Virus record (IMG/VR): IMGVR_UViG_3300030114_000003
Coordinates: 62,001-126,000 of that record
DNA length: 64,000 nucleotides
Reading direction: 5' to 3' (one strand)
Origin: a virus
Shown here: positions 17,812-27,521 of the stretch, one piece after another
How the letters are laid out: each line of letters opens with the position of its first letter
Position numbering within the stretch: position 1 is the stretch's first letter
Position numbers and translations under genes: made by a program
The notes under the pieces: model-generated
Seen by the model: the letters and a program-made list of their open reading frames with translations, nothing else
Told to the model about the DNA's origin: nothing
Databases searched by the model: none

Positions 17812-17975
17812 TTTACACTCCCCCGTTTTTTATATTCATCTAAAATACTTTGAAAATTTGTTTGTATCTCTTCCTCTTTCTTTTTATGTTTTGTTAAAAT
17901 TCGTTTTCTATTATGTATAATATCTGATGGTTTGTATACTGGATTTATAACCCTTTGACCAATATAAATATCCAT
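17808..17975 (-). CDS. Small basic protein (55 aa)
   Basis: ATG 17975 (MDIYIGQRVINPVYKPSD) with a GGGGAT ribosome site; TGA at 17808 overlaps the next ATG by 4 bases. The middle is very basic (N-R-K-R-I-L-T-K-H-K-K-K). First gene after the promoter at 17994-18016. Not recognised; accepted on ribosome site, coupling and promoter fit. Confidence 0.55.
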   Translation of the reverse strand: MDIYIGQRVINPVYKPSDIIHNRKRILTKHKKKEEEIQTNFQSILDEYKKRGSVK

Positions 17976-17993
17976 ATTATATCCCCTTCTCTC

Positions 17994-18016
17994 TCAAGTA
18001 TATAATATATGGTTAT
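17994..18016 (-). promoter_or_regulatory. TATATTATA-N4-TGA promoter (minus strand)
   Basis: Minus strand TATAACCATATATTATATACT then TGAGA, about 20 bases upstream of the 17975 start. Confidence 0.7.
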
Positions 18017-18041
18017 AAATCCAATTATTTACAAATATATT

Positions 18042-20660
18042 CTAACTGATTTCTTCAAAGTTAAAATCATCATCTGTATCTAAGAAATCATCATCATTCA
18101 ATAAATCCAATACTTCATCTGGTATCTCGTTTATTAATTCATAACTTCCAGTTCTTTTATTCGTTTCTTCATTATAAGCATAGAATCCTTTATTATCTCT
18201 TAATATTGTCAAATTTTTATATTTAATATTATGAGCATTCTCACAAATAGATACTTTATATTGATTTAGAAGATTTGAAAAAGTAGCTTCTATAATATCC
18301 CTTCTTATTTTAGATTTATAAAAACCCTCCAATTCCACCTCTAAATTCTCGTCAAAGAAATATTGATTCTTATCTAATAATTGATGACCTGTTAACATTT
18401 CAAACATCATGTTATGATCTACATATTGTTCTTTAGTAATTAATTCATCTATACCGATTTTTACTTTATCAGCTACACTAGATTTTAATAGTTTAGTAGA
18501 TACATCGAATTGTTTCTTAACTTCAGATCTATTAGTTAATATTAATTTACCATCTACAATTCTATATAATTTTTCTAAATATTGATCTCTAGAATATAAT
18601 GGCTCTACAAATGAATTTTGAATCATACAAGGAACTATGTAAGATACTGGTTTAGAATCTGCTGTTTTAGTAACCACAGGATTAACTCCACTCATAGCCA
18701 TATATTCATTTACGTGCCATATTTTATCTTGTTTATTATCTAATAGATTTAATTTAATTTGAGCCAGAGTATTTATTAATTGCCCAAAGTTATTATTAGT
18801 AAGTCTTAGATAATTATATTTACCTTGTTCAAATATGGCTTTCTCTTTTGATGTTTGTTTAGCCCTATATTCAGGCATCTCTCTATTATTAGGATTATCC
18901 CCTCCATCTTTAGCATCTATTTGTAAATTATAAGGAATAATCGTTACATCCAATATCCAAGCACGTTCTTTACCTTCATTATCTTCGTATAAAACTGTAT
19001 CACCTGGTGTAATAACATCCAATGATTTAAATCCCATTACTTCATCCAAGAACTCTAATAATTTCTTTTCATAACTACCAGTATAAGTTCTCTTTATTCC
19101 ATCTGACCATATATATTCTCCAGATATTCCTCTATTAGCTAACATCTTCTTTTGAAATTCTGGATCATCTGTTACATATAATTTACCTTTTGTTCGTATC
19201 ATAGCTTCATCTCTTTGTTTTCTATAATCTTGTACACATTTCTCACAACAGAATCTATCATACTTAGCTTTATTCTCATCCCATAAAGTTTCTTTACCAC
19301 ATATAACACAACTACCTTTTTCTTTTTTATTTATTATATTAAATACAATTCTAGTAGCAGTATAATTTTCTGGTATGAAATCTTCATGCTCATCTAAAAT
19401 ATGAGTTATAAGTTTTTGTCTATCTAATCTAGTTTCACAATAAGGACATTTATATTTCTTTTGATAAGATACTCCTGATTCTAATAAACATAATTCATAT
19501 TGTGGTCTTACTATAATTTCTTTATTTTCATTTAAATTAAATCTAATACCCATTTCATCATCCTCCTTTGTTTCTTTTATTGTAGATTTTATGTCATTTC
19601 TAAAATCACTTAAATAATTATTATCTTGAATAAGTGTTTTTAATGTTTGTCCACCGTTACCTCCACTTATTATTCTTTTAAATTGTCTTAATTTTGATAT
19701 TAGAGGAGATGACCCCATAATTATTATAGGTTTATCAGTCATATAAATCAAATCCTCTTTAGTATACATTAATTGATATATTTGTATACCTTCTATTATA
19801 GTTTTAATATTGTTCTTTAAAGCATAAGATACACAGAAATGAATATATTCTTTTACTGTTTTTATTAATTTATCTTTATCTGTATTATCATTCTTGTCTT
19901 TCCAATATTCACTTATATGATTATATTGATTATATTTTGAGTCGCTTTCCATAAATTTTTTAAGAAAGTTATTTTTTGAATTATTATGATTATATTCTAA
20001 TTGATCTAATTCTACTACATCAGCTTTATATTCTTTAGCTAATTGATTAGCTAATGTAGACTTTCCACCGCCCGATAGACCTGTGATTAATAAAACTGGA
20101 TAATTACTATCCTCCCATTTCTCTAAATTATTTGAAAAATCTTTATCGGAAATTAATAGATTTTCTTTCACTATAGATCTTTCCTTTATAATATCTTTAT
20201 CCTTCTCAATCCATTCCCAGTCCCAATCATACAATTCAGCTTCTTTATCCCCGTATTTAAATTTATGACCATCTTTTCCAGAATCATCTATTACTTTTAT
20301 TTTCCCTATACATTTTAGTCCTATAGGATGAGTAACCCATGTTTCTCCAGTTATCTTACAATCAGGAACTTGTTTTGTTGTAGGTTTATATGTCTCTATA
20401 TTCATAGTTTTAGGGACATGTACATATAATATCATATCTTTCATTCTCATAGAAATAGCCATCAATGCTTTATGTATAGAAGTAGCAAAACAAACTCTTT
20501 TAGTTTCATTATCTTCATGACCATTCTTAGTGAAATAATTCTCAGGTACTCTAGGATATAATGTTTTATTATCCATATTATCTTTAGATAGAAAATATAA
20601 ATGTTTTTCATTTGATTTACTTGATTCATTTACAATTTCATTAGCGTTATATCTTGGCAT
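18042..20660 (-). CDS. Multidomain protein: P-loop kinase-like, zinc fingers, PD-(D/E)XK-like nuclease (872 aa)
   Basis: The start is MPRYNANEIV at 20660 (GAGGTG ribosome site). Residues 1-125 are a domain with LYPRVPENYFT and R-V-C-F-A-T-S-I-H-K, seen in other phage proteins but of unknown role. Residues ~188-330 are a P-loop kinase-like domain (L-L-I-T-G-L-S-G-G-G-K-S-T, Walker A at 194-202). Then come two C-x2-C sites (Y-K-C-P-Y-C ... H-x-x-x-H; C-V-I-C-G ... C-C-E-K-C). Residues ~545-640 resemble a PD-(D/E)XK nuclease (E-K-K-L-L-E-F-L; W-I-L-D-V-T; Q-I-D-A-K-D-G-G). The last 200 residues are unassigned. A DNA end-processing or repair role is inferred. Confidence 0.5.
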   Translation of the reverse strand: MPRYNANEIVNESSKSNEKHLYFLSKDNMDNKTLYPRVPENYFTKNGHEDNETKRVCFATSIHKALMAISMRMKDMILYVHVPKTMNIETYKPTTKQVPDCKITGETWVTHPIGLKCIGKIKVIDDSGKDGHKFKYGDKEAELYDWDWEWIEKDKDIIKERSIVKENLLISDKDFSNNLEKWEDSNYPVLLITGLSGGGKSTLANQLAKEYKADVVELDQLEYNHNNSKNNFLKKFMESDSKYNQYNHISEYWKDKNDNTDKDKLIKTVKEYIHFCVSYALKNNIKTIIEGIQIYQLMYTKEDLIYMTDKPIIIMGSSPLISKLRQFKRIISGGNGGQTLKTLIQDNNYLSDFRNDIKSTIKETKEDDEMGIRFNLNENKEIIVRPQYELCLLESGVSYQKKYKCPYCETRLDRQKLITHILDEHEDFIPENYTATRIVFNIINKKEKGSCVICGKETLWDENKAKYDRFCCEKCVQDYRKQRDEAMIRTKGKLYVTDDPEFQKKMLANRGISGEYIWSDGIKRTYTGSYEKKLLEFLDEVMGFKSLDVITPGDTVLYEDNEGKERAWILDVTIIPYNLQIDAKDGGDNPNNREMPEYRAKQTSKEKAIFEQGKYNYLRLTNNNFGQLINTLAQIKLNLLDNKQDKIWHVNEYMAMSGVNPVVTKTADSKPVSYIVPCMIQNSFVEPLYSRDQYLEKLYRIVDGKLILTNRSEVKKQFDVSTKLLKSSVADKVKIGIDELITKEQYVDHNMMFEMLTGHQLLDKNQYFFDENLEVELEGFYKSKIRRDIIEATFSNLLNQYKVSICENAHNIKYKNLTILRDNKGFYAYNEETNKRTGSYELINEIPDEVLDLLNDDDFLDTDDDFNFEEIS

Positions 20661-20693
20661 ATTAATCACCTCTTATTCTAAAGTTCAAAAAAG

Positions 20694-20718
20694 AAAGAGG
20701 ATGCAAAACACCCTCTTT
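20694..20718 (-). terminator. Terminator after the triple-repeat gene
   Basis: AAAGAGG (20694-20700) pairs with CCTCTTT (20712-20718) with a one-base bulge; the minus strand then runs CTTTTTTGAAC. Confidence 0.6.
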
Positions 20719-20725
20719 AATTTTA

Positions 20726-22459
20726 TTATTCTTGATTTTGATAATTGTACATTTCTGTTAGTAATTTTAATTCTAATGGAGATTGTTCAAATAATTTATT
20801 TATATCATCTATATCAAAATCCATATTTTTTATTTTTCTATAAACACAATCTTTATCTGTTTGATATTGAGTTATTTTAGGATGAAAACCTTCAAATAAA
20901 GCTATTATAAATGTTGAAAAATAGTTTTTATCATCAATTGCTATATTATATATACTATCTAGGAACATACCTATTTTCGAATAATCTTTTATTTTATGCA
21001 CTATTTGATAATAATCTACAATATGTTTTATAATAGGATCATTCTTATATACAAATTCTTCTTCATCAATTTTAAATTCTTTATATTGTTTTGCTATTAA
21101 ATTACCATTATTTTCATATTTTAGTATTTTTATTTCTATAGGTTCTAAATTCATACAATATGATAATATTCTCCCTAGATGAACATCAATATCATCTTTA
21201 TTAAATTTTCTAGCATTAATAATATCTTTTTTCCTTGGATAATAAGAATATTGCCCTTCATATCCAATAAATTCCCAATCATCGCAACATGTTTTTATCA
21301 TAATAATATATTTAATTTCGTCTATAATATTATCTCCTTCTATTTCTTTATTTTCATAAATAATATCACATTTATATAATACTTCAATTTCAACTTTATA
21401 GGTTGAATTTAATATTTGTTCTTTACTTATTCTGACTAACTCTACTAAATTGCTAGGTGTAAATTTATGTGTACTATTATCGTAGGTAATTCTATATCCA
21501 ATACATTTTTCACCACAATATAATTCAAAATCTGATATATCTGATTGAGTATCAAATATTTCAAATATTTCATCAATATTATATTCATGTTCATAATCAT
21601 CGACATATGTTATTGATTCTATTACATGATCTATGGTTTCGTGATATTTTATCTTCCCAACCCATTTATCTATTTTTATATTTTTAATACAGAATTTCAT
21701 GTCTTTTAATTTCATTTTATTATCACTTTTCATCTCTTCATTATTGTATATGGGTTCAAGTATATTATTTTCATATTCTAAATCAAATAGATCTTTTAAT
21801 TCTCTAGTACTTAATTGTGTTATTGAATTACTATCTTTATGGGTCATTTTGTATCCAACACAATCTTCATCATAACATATATCAATATCATCTTCATTAT
21901 ATAATGATAAAAATACTTTTATTTCATTATAAGAGTATAATGTCATATGAATATCAAACATCAATGGAAGTACTTCATCTTTATCAAAACGTTTAAGCCA
22001 GTTACATTCACTCTTTATAGATCTAAATCTAATACCAAACATTATTTCTTTTAATTTCATTTTAATCGTCTCCTCTTTAATCTTATCTGTATTCTTCTTT
22101 TCTTTTATAAAATTGGGAAACCCCATTACAGTTGGCTCTCTATATAGAATCTCTATATTATAAGATTCATTAGATTTATTTTTAATTATCCAACTTATCA
22201 TTTCTTCATCTGGCTTTATTTCTACAGCCAATAAACTAATAGTATCATGTGTTATTTTATATCCAAGGCAGTTTTCATCTACATGAAAACTTATTTTAGT
22301 ATATTTATAATAATTACTTATAATATTAAGAATATCAAGAATTTCCTCAATATCAAATTTTATACTTAATTTATTTGAATAATAAATACTATTTCCAATT
22401 ACACATTCAATCCAATCATTATCTACCTTAATACCAAATTTCATATCTTTTAATTTCAT
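20726..22459 (-). CDS. Protein of three tandem repeats, each starting MKLK(D/E) (577 aa)
   Basis: The same unit occurs three times: MKLKDMKFGIK at residue 1, MKLKEIMFGIR near 134 and MKLKDMKFCIK near 250. Each is followed by an acidic region and a C-x-G-Y-K/R-I/M-T-H/Y motif (N-C-L-G-Y-K-I-T-H, D-C-V-G-Y-K-M-T-H, K-C-I-G-Y-R-I-T-Y). The second unit is preceded on the DNA by GAGGAGACGATTAAAATG, almost the same as the gene's own ribosome site, so separate genes probably fused by tandem duplication and the internal start may still work. The last ~200 residues are unrelated. Function unknown. Confidence 0.6.
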   Translation of the reverse strand: MKLKDMKFGIKVDNDWIECVIGNSIYYSNKLSIKFDIEEILDILNIISNYYKYTKISFHVDENCLGYKITHDTISLLAVEIKPDEEMISWIIKNKSNESYNIEILYREPTVMGFPNFIKEKKNTDKIKEETIKMKLKEIMFGIRFRSIKSECNWLKRFDKDEVLPLMFDIHMTLYSYNEIKVFLSLYNEDDIDICYDEDCVGYKMTHKDSNSITQLSTRELKDLFDLEYENNILEPIYNNEEMKSDNKMKLKDMKFCIKNIKIDKWVGKIKYHETIDHVIESITYVDDYEHEYNIDEIFEIFDTQSDISDFELYCGEKCIGYRITYDNSTHKFTPSNLVELVRISKEQILNSTYKVEIEVLYKCDIIYENKEIEGDNIIDEIKYIIMIKTCCDDWEFIGYEGQYSYYPRKKDIINARKFNKDDIDVHLGRILSYCMNLEPIEIKILKYENNGNLIAKQYKEFKIDEEEFVYKNDPIIKHIVDYYQIVHKIKDYSKIGMFLDSIYNIAIDDKNYFSTFIIALFEGFHPKITQYQTDKDCVYRKIKNMDFDIDDINKLFEQSPLELKLLTEMYNYQNQE

Positions 22460-22471
22460 TTTAATCCTCTC

Positions 22472-22816
22472 CTAAATACTTATTTGTAAATAATCATAGT
22501 CATTAGATTTTAATACTGTTTCTAATTCCAATAACCAAAATAAATCTGCTTCTGTTAATTTAGATTTATCATAATCTTTTATCAATTGTAATAATTCATC
22601 TTTCTTATCTAGATCTATTATTTGTAAACAAGAATCAGTTAAATCTTCATCATTATCATATGTATCAATATTTATTACGACCCCTTTTATTTGATACCAA
22701 ATAATATCTGTAACAGATGTAGTAAAATAAATTTCATCTACAAATTCTCTTCTATTTTCACAATAAAGATCATTGACTTTTTCTCCACCTTTAACAATGA
22801 CTATTGTTTGACTCAT
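22472..22816 (-). CDS. Hypothetical acidic protein (114 aa)
   Basis: ATG start with AGGAGGAG upstream; it overlaps the end of the 22813 gene by 4 bases. The N-terminus is a beta strand (MSQTIVIVKGG), the rest acidic and helical (L-T-E-A-D-L-F-W-L-L-E-L). Probably translated together with its neighbours. Not recognised. Confidence 0.5.
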   Translation of the reverse strand: MSQTIVIVKGGEKVNDLYCENRREFVDEIYFTTSVTDIIWYQIKGVVINIDTYDNDEDLTDSCLQIIDLDKKDELLQLIKDYDKSKLTEADLFWLLELETVLKSNDYDYLQISI

Positions 22817-23253
22817 TGTTTTTCTCCTCCTTTTATTTTATTCAAAGATTCTATCAATTTTGAATAGACTGTTTTGACATAATAATAGTCGTTTAATAAT
22901 TTAATATCTTTCCTTTCTATTAAACACTTTTCTTCTGGTAAATTAATAAGCACATCATTATACACATTTATTATATTATTTATTTTAATATGATCTAATT
23001 TAAAGCCTTTCAGTTTATTCTCAAATAATTCATTATTAATGACACCATCTACCATAGATTCTATTGATTGTTTTTGAGATAAATTATTATCCAAACAATT
23101 ATCAATATGGTTTGTTATGTTAGTATCATAGAATAATTCAAACATTTCTACATATAGATTATCTATTTTTGTAAATAAACCAAATAAATATAAATTTCCT
23201 CCTAAATAATTTGAATATGAATTAGCTATCACTTTTTGAATTTCATCATGCAA
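22813..23253 (-). CDS. Hypothetical protein, TTG start (146 aa)
   Basis: The frame begins with TTG (MHDEIQKVIANSY) 11 bases after GAGGAGAG. An ATG at the ideal distance from that ribosome site reads only three codons in another frame, so either TTG is used or the start was displaced by a small indel. Helical protein, no recognised motif. First gene after the promoter at 23298-23321. Confidence 0.5.
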   Translation of the reverse strand: MHDEIQKVIANSYSNYLGGNLYLFGLFTKIDNLYVEMFELFYDTNITNHIDNCLDNNLSQKQSIESMVDGVINNELFENKLKGFKLDHIKINNIINVYNDVLINLPEEKCLIERKDIKLLNDYYYVKTVYSKLIESLNKIKGGEKQ

Positions 23254-23297
23254 TCATTTTAAATCTCTCCTCTTAATTAAAATATTTTATTATGTAT

Positions 23298-23321
23298 TCA
23301 TAAGTATAATATATAATTATA
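23298..23321 (-). promoter_or_regulatory. TATATTATA-N4-TGA promoter (minus strand)
   Basis: Minus strand TATAATTATATATTATA, then CTTA and TGAAT, 45 bases upstream of the 23253 start and in the divergent gap before the plus-strand tail genes. Confidence 0.7.
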
Positions 23322-23398
23322 AATCTTTATATTTACATTATGTATCTTTTTATAAGTTAAACTTATAATTAAATTTAATATATCAGAGGTGATTATAT

Positions 23399-23779
23399 GT
23401 GGCTATAAGAGAATATGTCTTATCATTAGATGATTACAAAAACCCTAAAGTATTTGAAGGTGAAAATGCTATTGCTATATTATTAATTAGATTATTTTTA
23501 ATGAACCCTGGAGATATAGAAACTCACCCTAATATGGGTATAGGATTATACAAAAACTACAGAAATATGTGGATGGATGATATACCTGCGTTACAATTAA
23601 ATGCTGAAAAACAAATAGCACAATATTTACCTATGTTACAAAATGTAAGTATAAATATAACCCAGAAAGAAAAGAAATCAAAAATAATACTTATAGATAT
23701 ACAAGTAGAAAATACTATCTATTCTTTAATATCAGATAATACAAGCAAAACATTATCATTAGATGAAATGATTAAATAG
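23399..23779 (+). CDS. gp25-like baseplate wedge protein (126 aa)
   Basis: GTG start with GAGGTG 9 bases upstream (an ATG two bases earlier is out of frame). The centre reads A-I-L-L-I-R-L-F-L-M-N-P-G-D-I-E-T-H-P-N-M-G-I-G-L, the hallmark of the T4 gp25/lysozyme-like baseplate wedge family; the length also fits. In contractile-tailed phages gp25 sits at the base of the sheath and helps start sheath assembly. It heads a plus-strand unit with the following tail gene, from which it is 12 bases apart. Confidence 0.75.
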   Translation: MAIREYVLSLDDYKNPKVFEGENAIAILLIRLFLMNPGDIETHPNMGIGLYKNYRNMWMDDIPALQLNAEKQIAQYLPMLQNVSINITQKEKKSKIILIDIQVENTIYSLISDNTSKTLSLDEMIK

Positions 23780-23791
23780 GAGGTAATATAA

Positions 23792-25507
23792 ATGAATGAA
23801 AAACCAAGTACACTTAATCAAATGAGAAAAAAAGATACTAAATATGAAGAAGTGGATATGACAAAAATCAAAAAAATAGTAGAGGGGAGCAAAAGGGAAG
23901 AGCAATCCAAAGAAGCAAAAGAGAAAAATATAGAATCTGAAAATAATATTATGAGTTTGATAGATAATAGAATAAATGCACTTAAAGAAGAAAAGATTGT
24001 ATTCAATAAATTGAAACAAGAAGAAATAGAAAGAAGACAAATGGAAGAAAGTGGTGTATTAAAAAATACTTATAATGATAACGATTTAGATATACCCGAA
24101 TTATCAATGGAATATGGAGATGATGATATGGAAGAAAAACTAATAATACATCAAGAAAAAGAATCAGTTGAAATAAAATCATCTATAGTTATAGATGATG
24201 TAGTAGAAGAAAAATTAGTTATATATAATGAACATGGTGTTATACCAGACCCTAATGAAAAAGAGTTTGTAAGTCCTATAAAAATGATTGAATCTAATAG
24301 TAATACAGTTATGAAAAGTGGTGCCAATTTATCGTTAGAAGATGCTTCTAAAATAAATTCTGAAATGTTTGATAAAAACGATTTCGATGAAAAAGAAATT
24401 CCAAAAGATATTGATTATATTAAAATAGATGATGAAGATGAAGAAGCTCAAATAGAAAAAGATCTAAAATTTACTACAGAAGAATTAGATAAAATGTTTG
24501 AAGCAATGAGAGCTGATATAAAAGCATCATTGAAACCTATTAAGAATCCGATAGATATAAGTAAATTTGGATTTGGAAAACCTGTTAATATTAACAATGC
24601 TTCTTCTACAAGACATAAAGATATTGAGGAACATGTTTTATGGAACTCAAAAAGAATATTTGCTATGGAAGAATTAGAAGGTTTCGAAGTAAATGAGCTA
24701 GTAGCTGAATTAGAGACTGGTGGAGAGTATGGACAATTGATTAAGAAATTTAAAATATTATATGATCATTTAAGAGGAACTAAACCTGTTGATGTATTTA
24801 CATGGTTAAAGAATACTTTATCTGTGGATTTGAATCATATTTATATGGGTGGATTTATAAGTTCATTTAAAGATAGTAATATATTAGCAGCTCAATGTGA
24901 TCATTGTAAAGCACCTTATTTAAATAAATATATTCCTATTAAGAATATGATGAAATTTGATTCTCCAGAAGCAGAAGCTAAATATTATGATATATTAAAT
25001 AATCCAGATGATTCTCCATACAAAATAGAGGGTAAAGGTTATCAAATATCAGATGATTATTTATTTAAATTAAAGAAACCTTCTATTTGGAAAAATAATA
25101 TTGAGCCTTATTTACTAGAACCTGAATTTAGAAAGAAATATAGTAGTATAATAAATATATTAACTTATGTAGATACTATATATCTTATAGATAGACAAAA
25201 TGAACAATTCAGACCTATAGATTTGACAATTGACGTTGAAAAAGATGATAGGGAAAAAGCAAGAAAAGTTCTTAAAAACAAGATAAGAAAATACGGTTTG
25301 ATTATAACTAAAGAATTAAATACTGCACAATTTCAAACTTTATTATCTTACATATATAAAGAAGCAAGTGAAGAAGAACAAGGTATTACATATAAAATAC
25401 CTGAAAGTAAATGTCCTAAATGTAATTATATAGAACCAGAACATCAAATGTCGGCAGAAGATCTCCTTTTTACGCAACATCAGGTGGCTCAACTAGGAAG
25501 TATATAG
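23792..25507 (+). CDS. Probable baseplate/tail protein with paired CxxC sites (571 aa)
   Basis: ATG start with AGGAGG. Residues 1-240 are highly charged, Glu/Lys-rich and probably coiled coil or disordered. The C-terminal ~310 residues are a folded domain with A-Q-C-D-H-C-K-A-P-Y near residue 370 and K-C-P-K-C-N-Y-I-E-P-E-H near 545, two C-x2-C pairs that could bind one zinc ion, and a final D-L-L-F-T-Q-H-Q. The C..C plus terminal F..QH pattern recalls T4 baseplate hub assembly proteins (gp26/gp28-like). Position next to the gp25-like gene supports a tail role. Confidence 0.5.
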   Translation: MNEKPSTLNQMRKKDTKYEEVDMTKIKKIVEGSKREEQSKEAKEKNIESENNIMSLIDNRINALKEEKIVFNKLKQEEIERRQMEESGVLKNTYNDNDLDIPELSMEYGDDDMEEKLIIHQEKESVEIKSSIVIDDVVEEKLVIYNEHGVIPDPNEKEFVSPIKMIESNSNTVMKSGANLSLEDASKINSEMFDKNDFDEKEIPKDIDYIKIDDEDEEAQIEKDLKFTTEELDKMFEAMRADIKASLKPIKNPIDISKFGFGKPVNINNASSTRHKDIEEHVLWNSKRIFAMEELEGFEVNELVAELETGGEYGQLIKKFKILYDHLRGTKPVDVFTWLKNTLSVDLNHIYMGGFISSFKDSNILAAQCDHCKAPYLNKYIPIKNMMKFDSPEAEAKYYDILNNPDDSPYKIEGKGYQISDDYLFKLKKPSIWKNNIEPYLLEPEFRKKYSSIINILTYVDTIYLIDRQNEQFRPIDLTIDVEKDDREKARKVLKNKIRKYGLIITKELNTAQFQTLLSYIYKEASEEEQGITYKIPESKCPKCNYIEPEHQMSAEDLLFTQHQVAQLGSI

Positions 25508-25518
25508 ATAAGATTATA

Positions 25519-25749
25519 ATGATCAATCATTATAAGAAGATTTCTTTTACAGAACTAGAAAACATGAGAAATAAGTTATTTCATAAAATCTATATGGATA
25601 TTTATGAAAAGATGCTAACTGGTGAAGGACAAAAACAATTAGAAGCTGAAGCTATGGGATGTACAGCATCATTATTAGCAGCTATGGGATCTGCTGCTGG
25701 TAATACCTCTACCCCTAAGGGAAAGCAATCTAAAAATAAAAGGAGATGA
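25519..25749 (+). CDS. Small protein downstream of the tail gene (76 aa)
   Basis: ATG start with only a weak AGGAAG ribosome site 20 bases upstream. The N-terminus is helical (F-T-E-L-E-N-M-R-N-K-L-F-H-K), the tail Ala/Gly/Ser-rich then basic (K-G-K-Q-S-K-N-K-R-R). It lies 8 bases before the next start and is likely in the same unit. Function unknown. Confidence 0.45.
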   Translation: MINHYKKISFTELENMRNKLFHKIYMDIYEKMLTGEGQKQLEAEAMGCTASLLAAMGSAAGNTSTPKGKQSKNKRR

Positions 25750-25757
25750 TCTGAGAC

Positions 25758-26051
25758 ATGGTAATGGATAGAATGAAATTCATAGAATCTAATAATATTA
25801 ACGATTGTGAATATTTCGCTAATAATTATGAAGCTATTATGACATCATATGGAGTCTGTTCTTTATTTAATGACTTTAATATGAAAAACATAAATATAGT
25901 TGATGATTCTATATATTTTGAATTAAAAAAGAAGACCAAATCAATACCTGTAATCAATGCATCATCTGTATATGATAAAAAATATCAGGTAGAATTTAAC
26001 ATTAATAATGATACTATAGGAATAACAATGAAAGAGGTATCAGGTGTATAA
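25758..26051 (+). CDS. Hypothetical protein (97 aa)
   Basis: ATG start with AAAGGAGATGAT upstream. A small alpha/beta protein with M-T-S-Y-G-V-C-S-L-F-N-D-F and a terminal strand (D-T-I-G-I-T-M-K-E-V-S-G-V). Its stop codon is in the loop of the terminator hairpin that ends this operon. Not recognised. Confidence 0.5.
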   Translation: MVMDRMKFIESNNINDCEYFANNYEAIMTSYGVCSLFNDFNMKNINIVDDSIYFELKKKTKSIPVINASSVYDKKYQVEFNINNDTIGITMKEVSGV

Positions 26052-26066
26052 CCTGATCCCTTTTTT
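26039..26066 (+). terminator. Terminator of the gp25-like operon
   Basis: ATCAGGT (26039-26045) pairs with ACCTGAT (26051-26057), followed by CCC and six T residues. Confidence 0.75.
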
Positions 26067-26093
26067 ATATCAAAATGAGAAAGGAGTTTTAAT

Positions 26094-27521
26094 ATGAAAC
26101 ATTTAGAGTTAGAGACATTAAGTCCTAGTCGATTAATTAAAGAGAATAATTTAAAACAGATTACCAATCCTATATATTTTTTTAGTAATGGAGTACCTAC
26201 ATCAGACGGTTTATTATCTAATGAAGTTTTTGGTTTATCTAAAGATCAAAGAGCCAATATATTTGCCTATATTGACCTACACAAAAATTTCATAGATCCA
26301 TTATCATATAAAATATGGTGTAGAATGGATAGAAAAATAAAAGAATGTGTTCATGGGACTAAGAATTTTAAGATTAATTCTCAAGGACAATTAGAAGAAG
26401 ATGAGAATGGAGAAAATGGGGTAGACTTCTTAAAAAATAATATAGATAAGATAAAAATAAAATCTACAGACTCTCTCAAAAGAGATATAAATATAGATTT
26501 TATAAATAGAAATAAAAAGAATAATACATTATTTTTAGATAAGTATATAGTAATACCTGCATACTATAGAGATGTAAATACTGGAAATAAAACTTTAGGA
26601 GTAGGAGAAATTAATAAGATATATAATTCTTTAATTATAGCCTCAGCTGCATTAAGAGAATCCGATGATTTTGGATTTTCAATGACATCTGCTACTATAG
26701 GAAGAATACAGGAATTATTAGTTAGAGTATATGATTGGTTTACTCAAGAACCAAATCTAGGAAAGAAATATGGAATCATAAAAAGAACAGTTATGGCAAA
26801 GACTTCAGATTATTCTTCTAGATTAGTTATATCGGCTCCTGAATTAAATGTAGAATCAGTAGATGATTTAATGGTTGATTTAAGACATTGTGCTTTACCG
26901 TTAGCATCAGCCTTAGCAAATCTATATCCGTATATATTATTCTGGTGTAGAAGATTCTTTGAAAATGAATTCGGTGGTACTAATGAAAAAGTATTATATG
27001 ATGATAAGGGTAATCCTAAAGTAGTACAAGTAAAGAATCCTTATGTGCAATTTTCAGATGATGTAATTAAAAAACAAATGAAAAGATTTATACATGGATA
27101 TTCAAATAGATTCATTCCTATAGAAGTAGAATTAACTACAGGTGAAATGAGATATATGTACTTTAAAGGTAACAATGCTCCTCATACAGATACTAAAGAT
27201 GAAATGGATAAAGAAGATGTATCATCTATTTATCATAGAAGATTATGTTGGTGTGATATTTTTTATATGGCTGCTGTAGAAATGTCTAAAGATAAACATG
27301 TATTATTAACAAGATATCCTATGAATACTTATTTCGGTCAATTCCCAAATAAAATTAGAATTTCATCTACAGTAGAAACAGAAGGTATTTATATAAATAA
27401 TGAATTCTATCCTTATTATCCAAAAATAAGAGAGGAAGATATAGGTACTAATACATCATCTAGATTTAGAGATACTTTAAACATCAGTAATTTGCATCTC
27501 AAAAAAGTAGAAGGAGACTAT
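26094..27521 (+). CDS. RNA polymerase beta-prime N-terminal part, exon 1 (476 codons)
   Basis: ATG start with GAAAGGAG. Landmarks of beta-prime N-terminal halves of phage multisubunit RNA polymerases: near residues 33-47 P-T-S-D-G-L-L-S-N-E-V-F-G; R-L-V-I-S-A-P-E-L in the middle; and V-L-L-T-R-Y-P-M-N-T-Y-F-G-Q-F-P, matching bacterial V-L-L-N-R-A-P-T-L-H. The exon ends ...K-K-V-E-G-D-Y at 27521. The open frame continues into the intron for 27 more codons, but these are not protein. Spliced to exon 2 it gives G-D-Y-D-G-D-Q, the Mg-binding catalytic motif (NADFDGDQ in bacteria). The N-terminal zinc ribbon of bacterial beta-prime is missing. Total spliced length is 544 residues. Confidence 0.85.

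Noticed and set aside
18594-20660. Zeta-toxin assignment for the P-loop domain of the 872-residue protein
   Set aside because: Only the Walker A is visible; the sequence around it does not show zeta-toxin specific residues I could verify.
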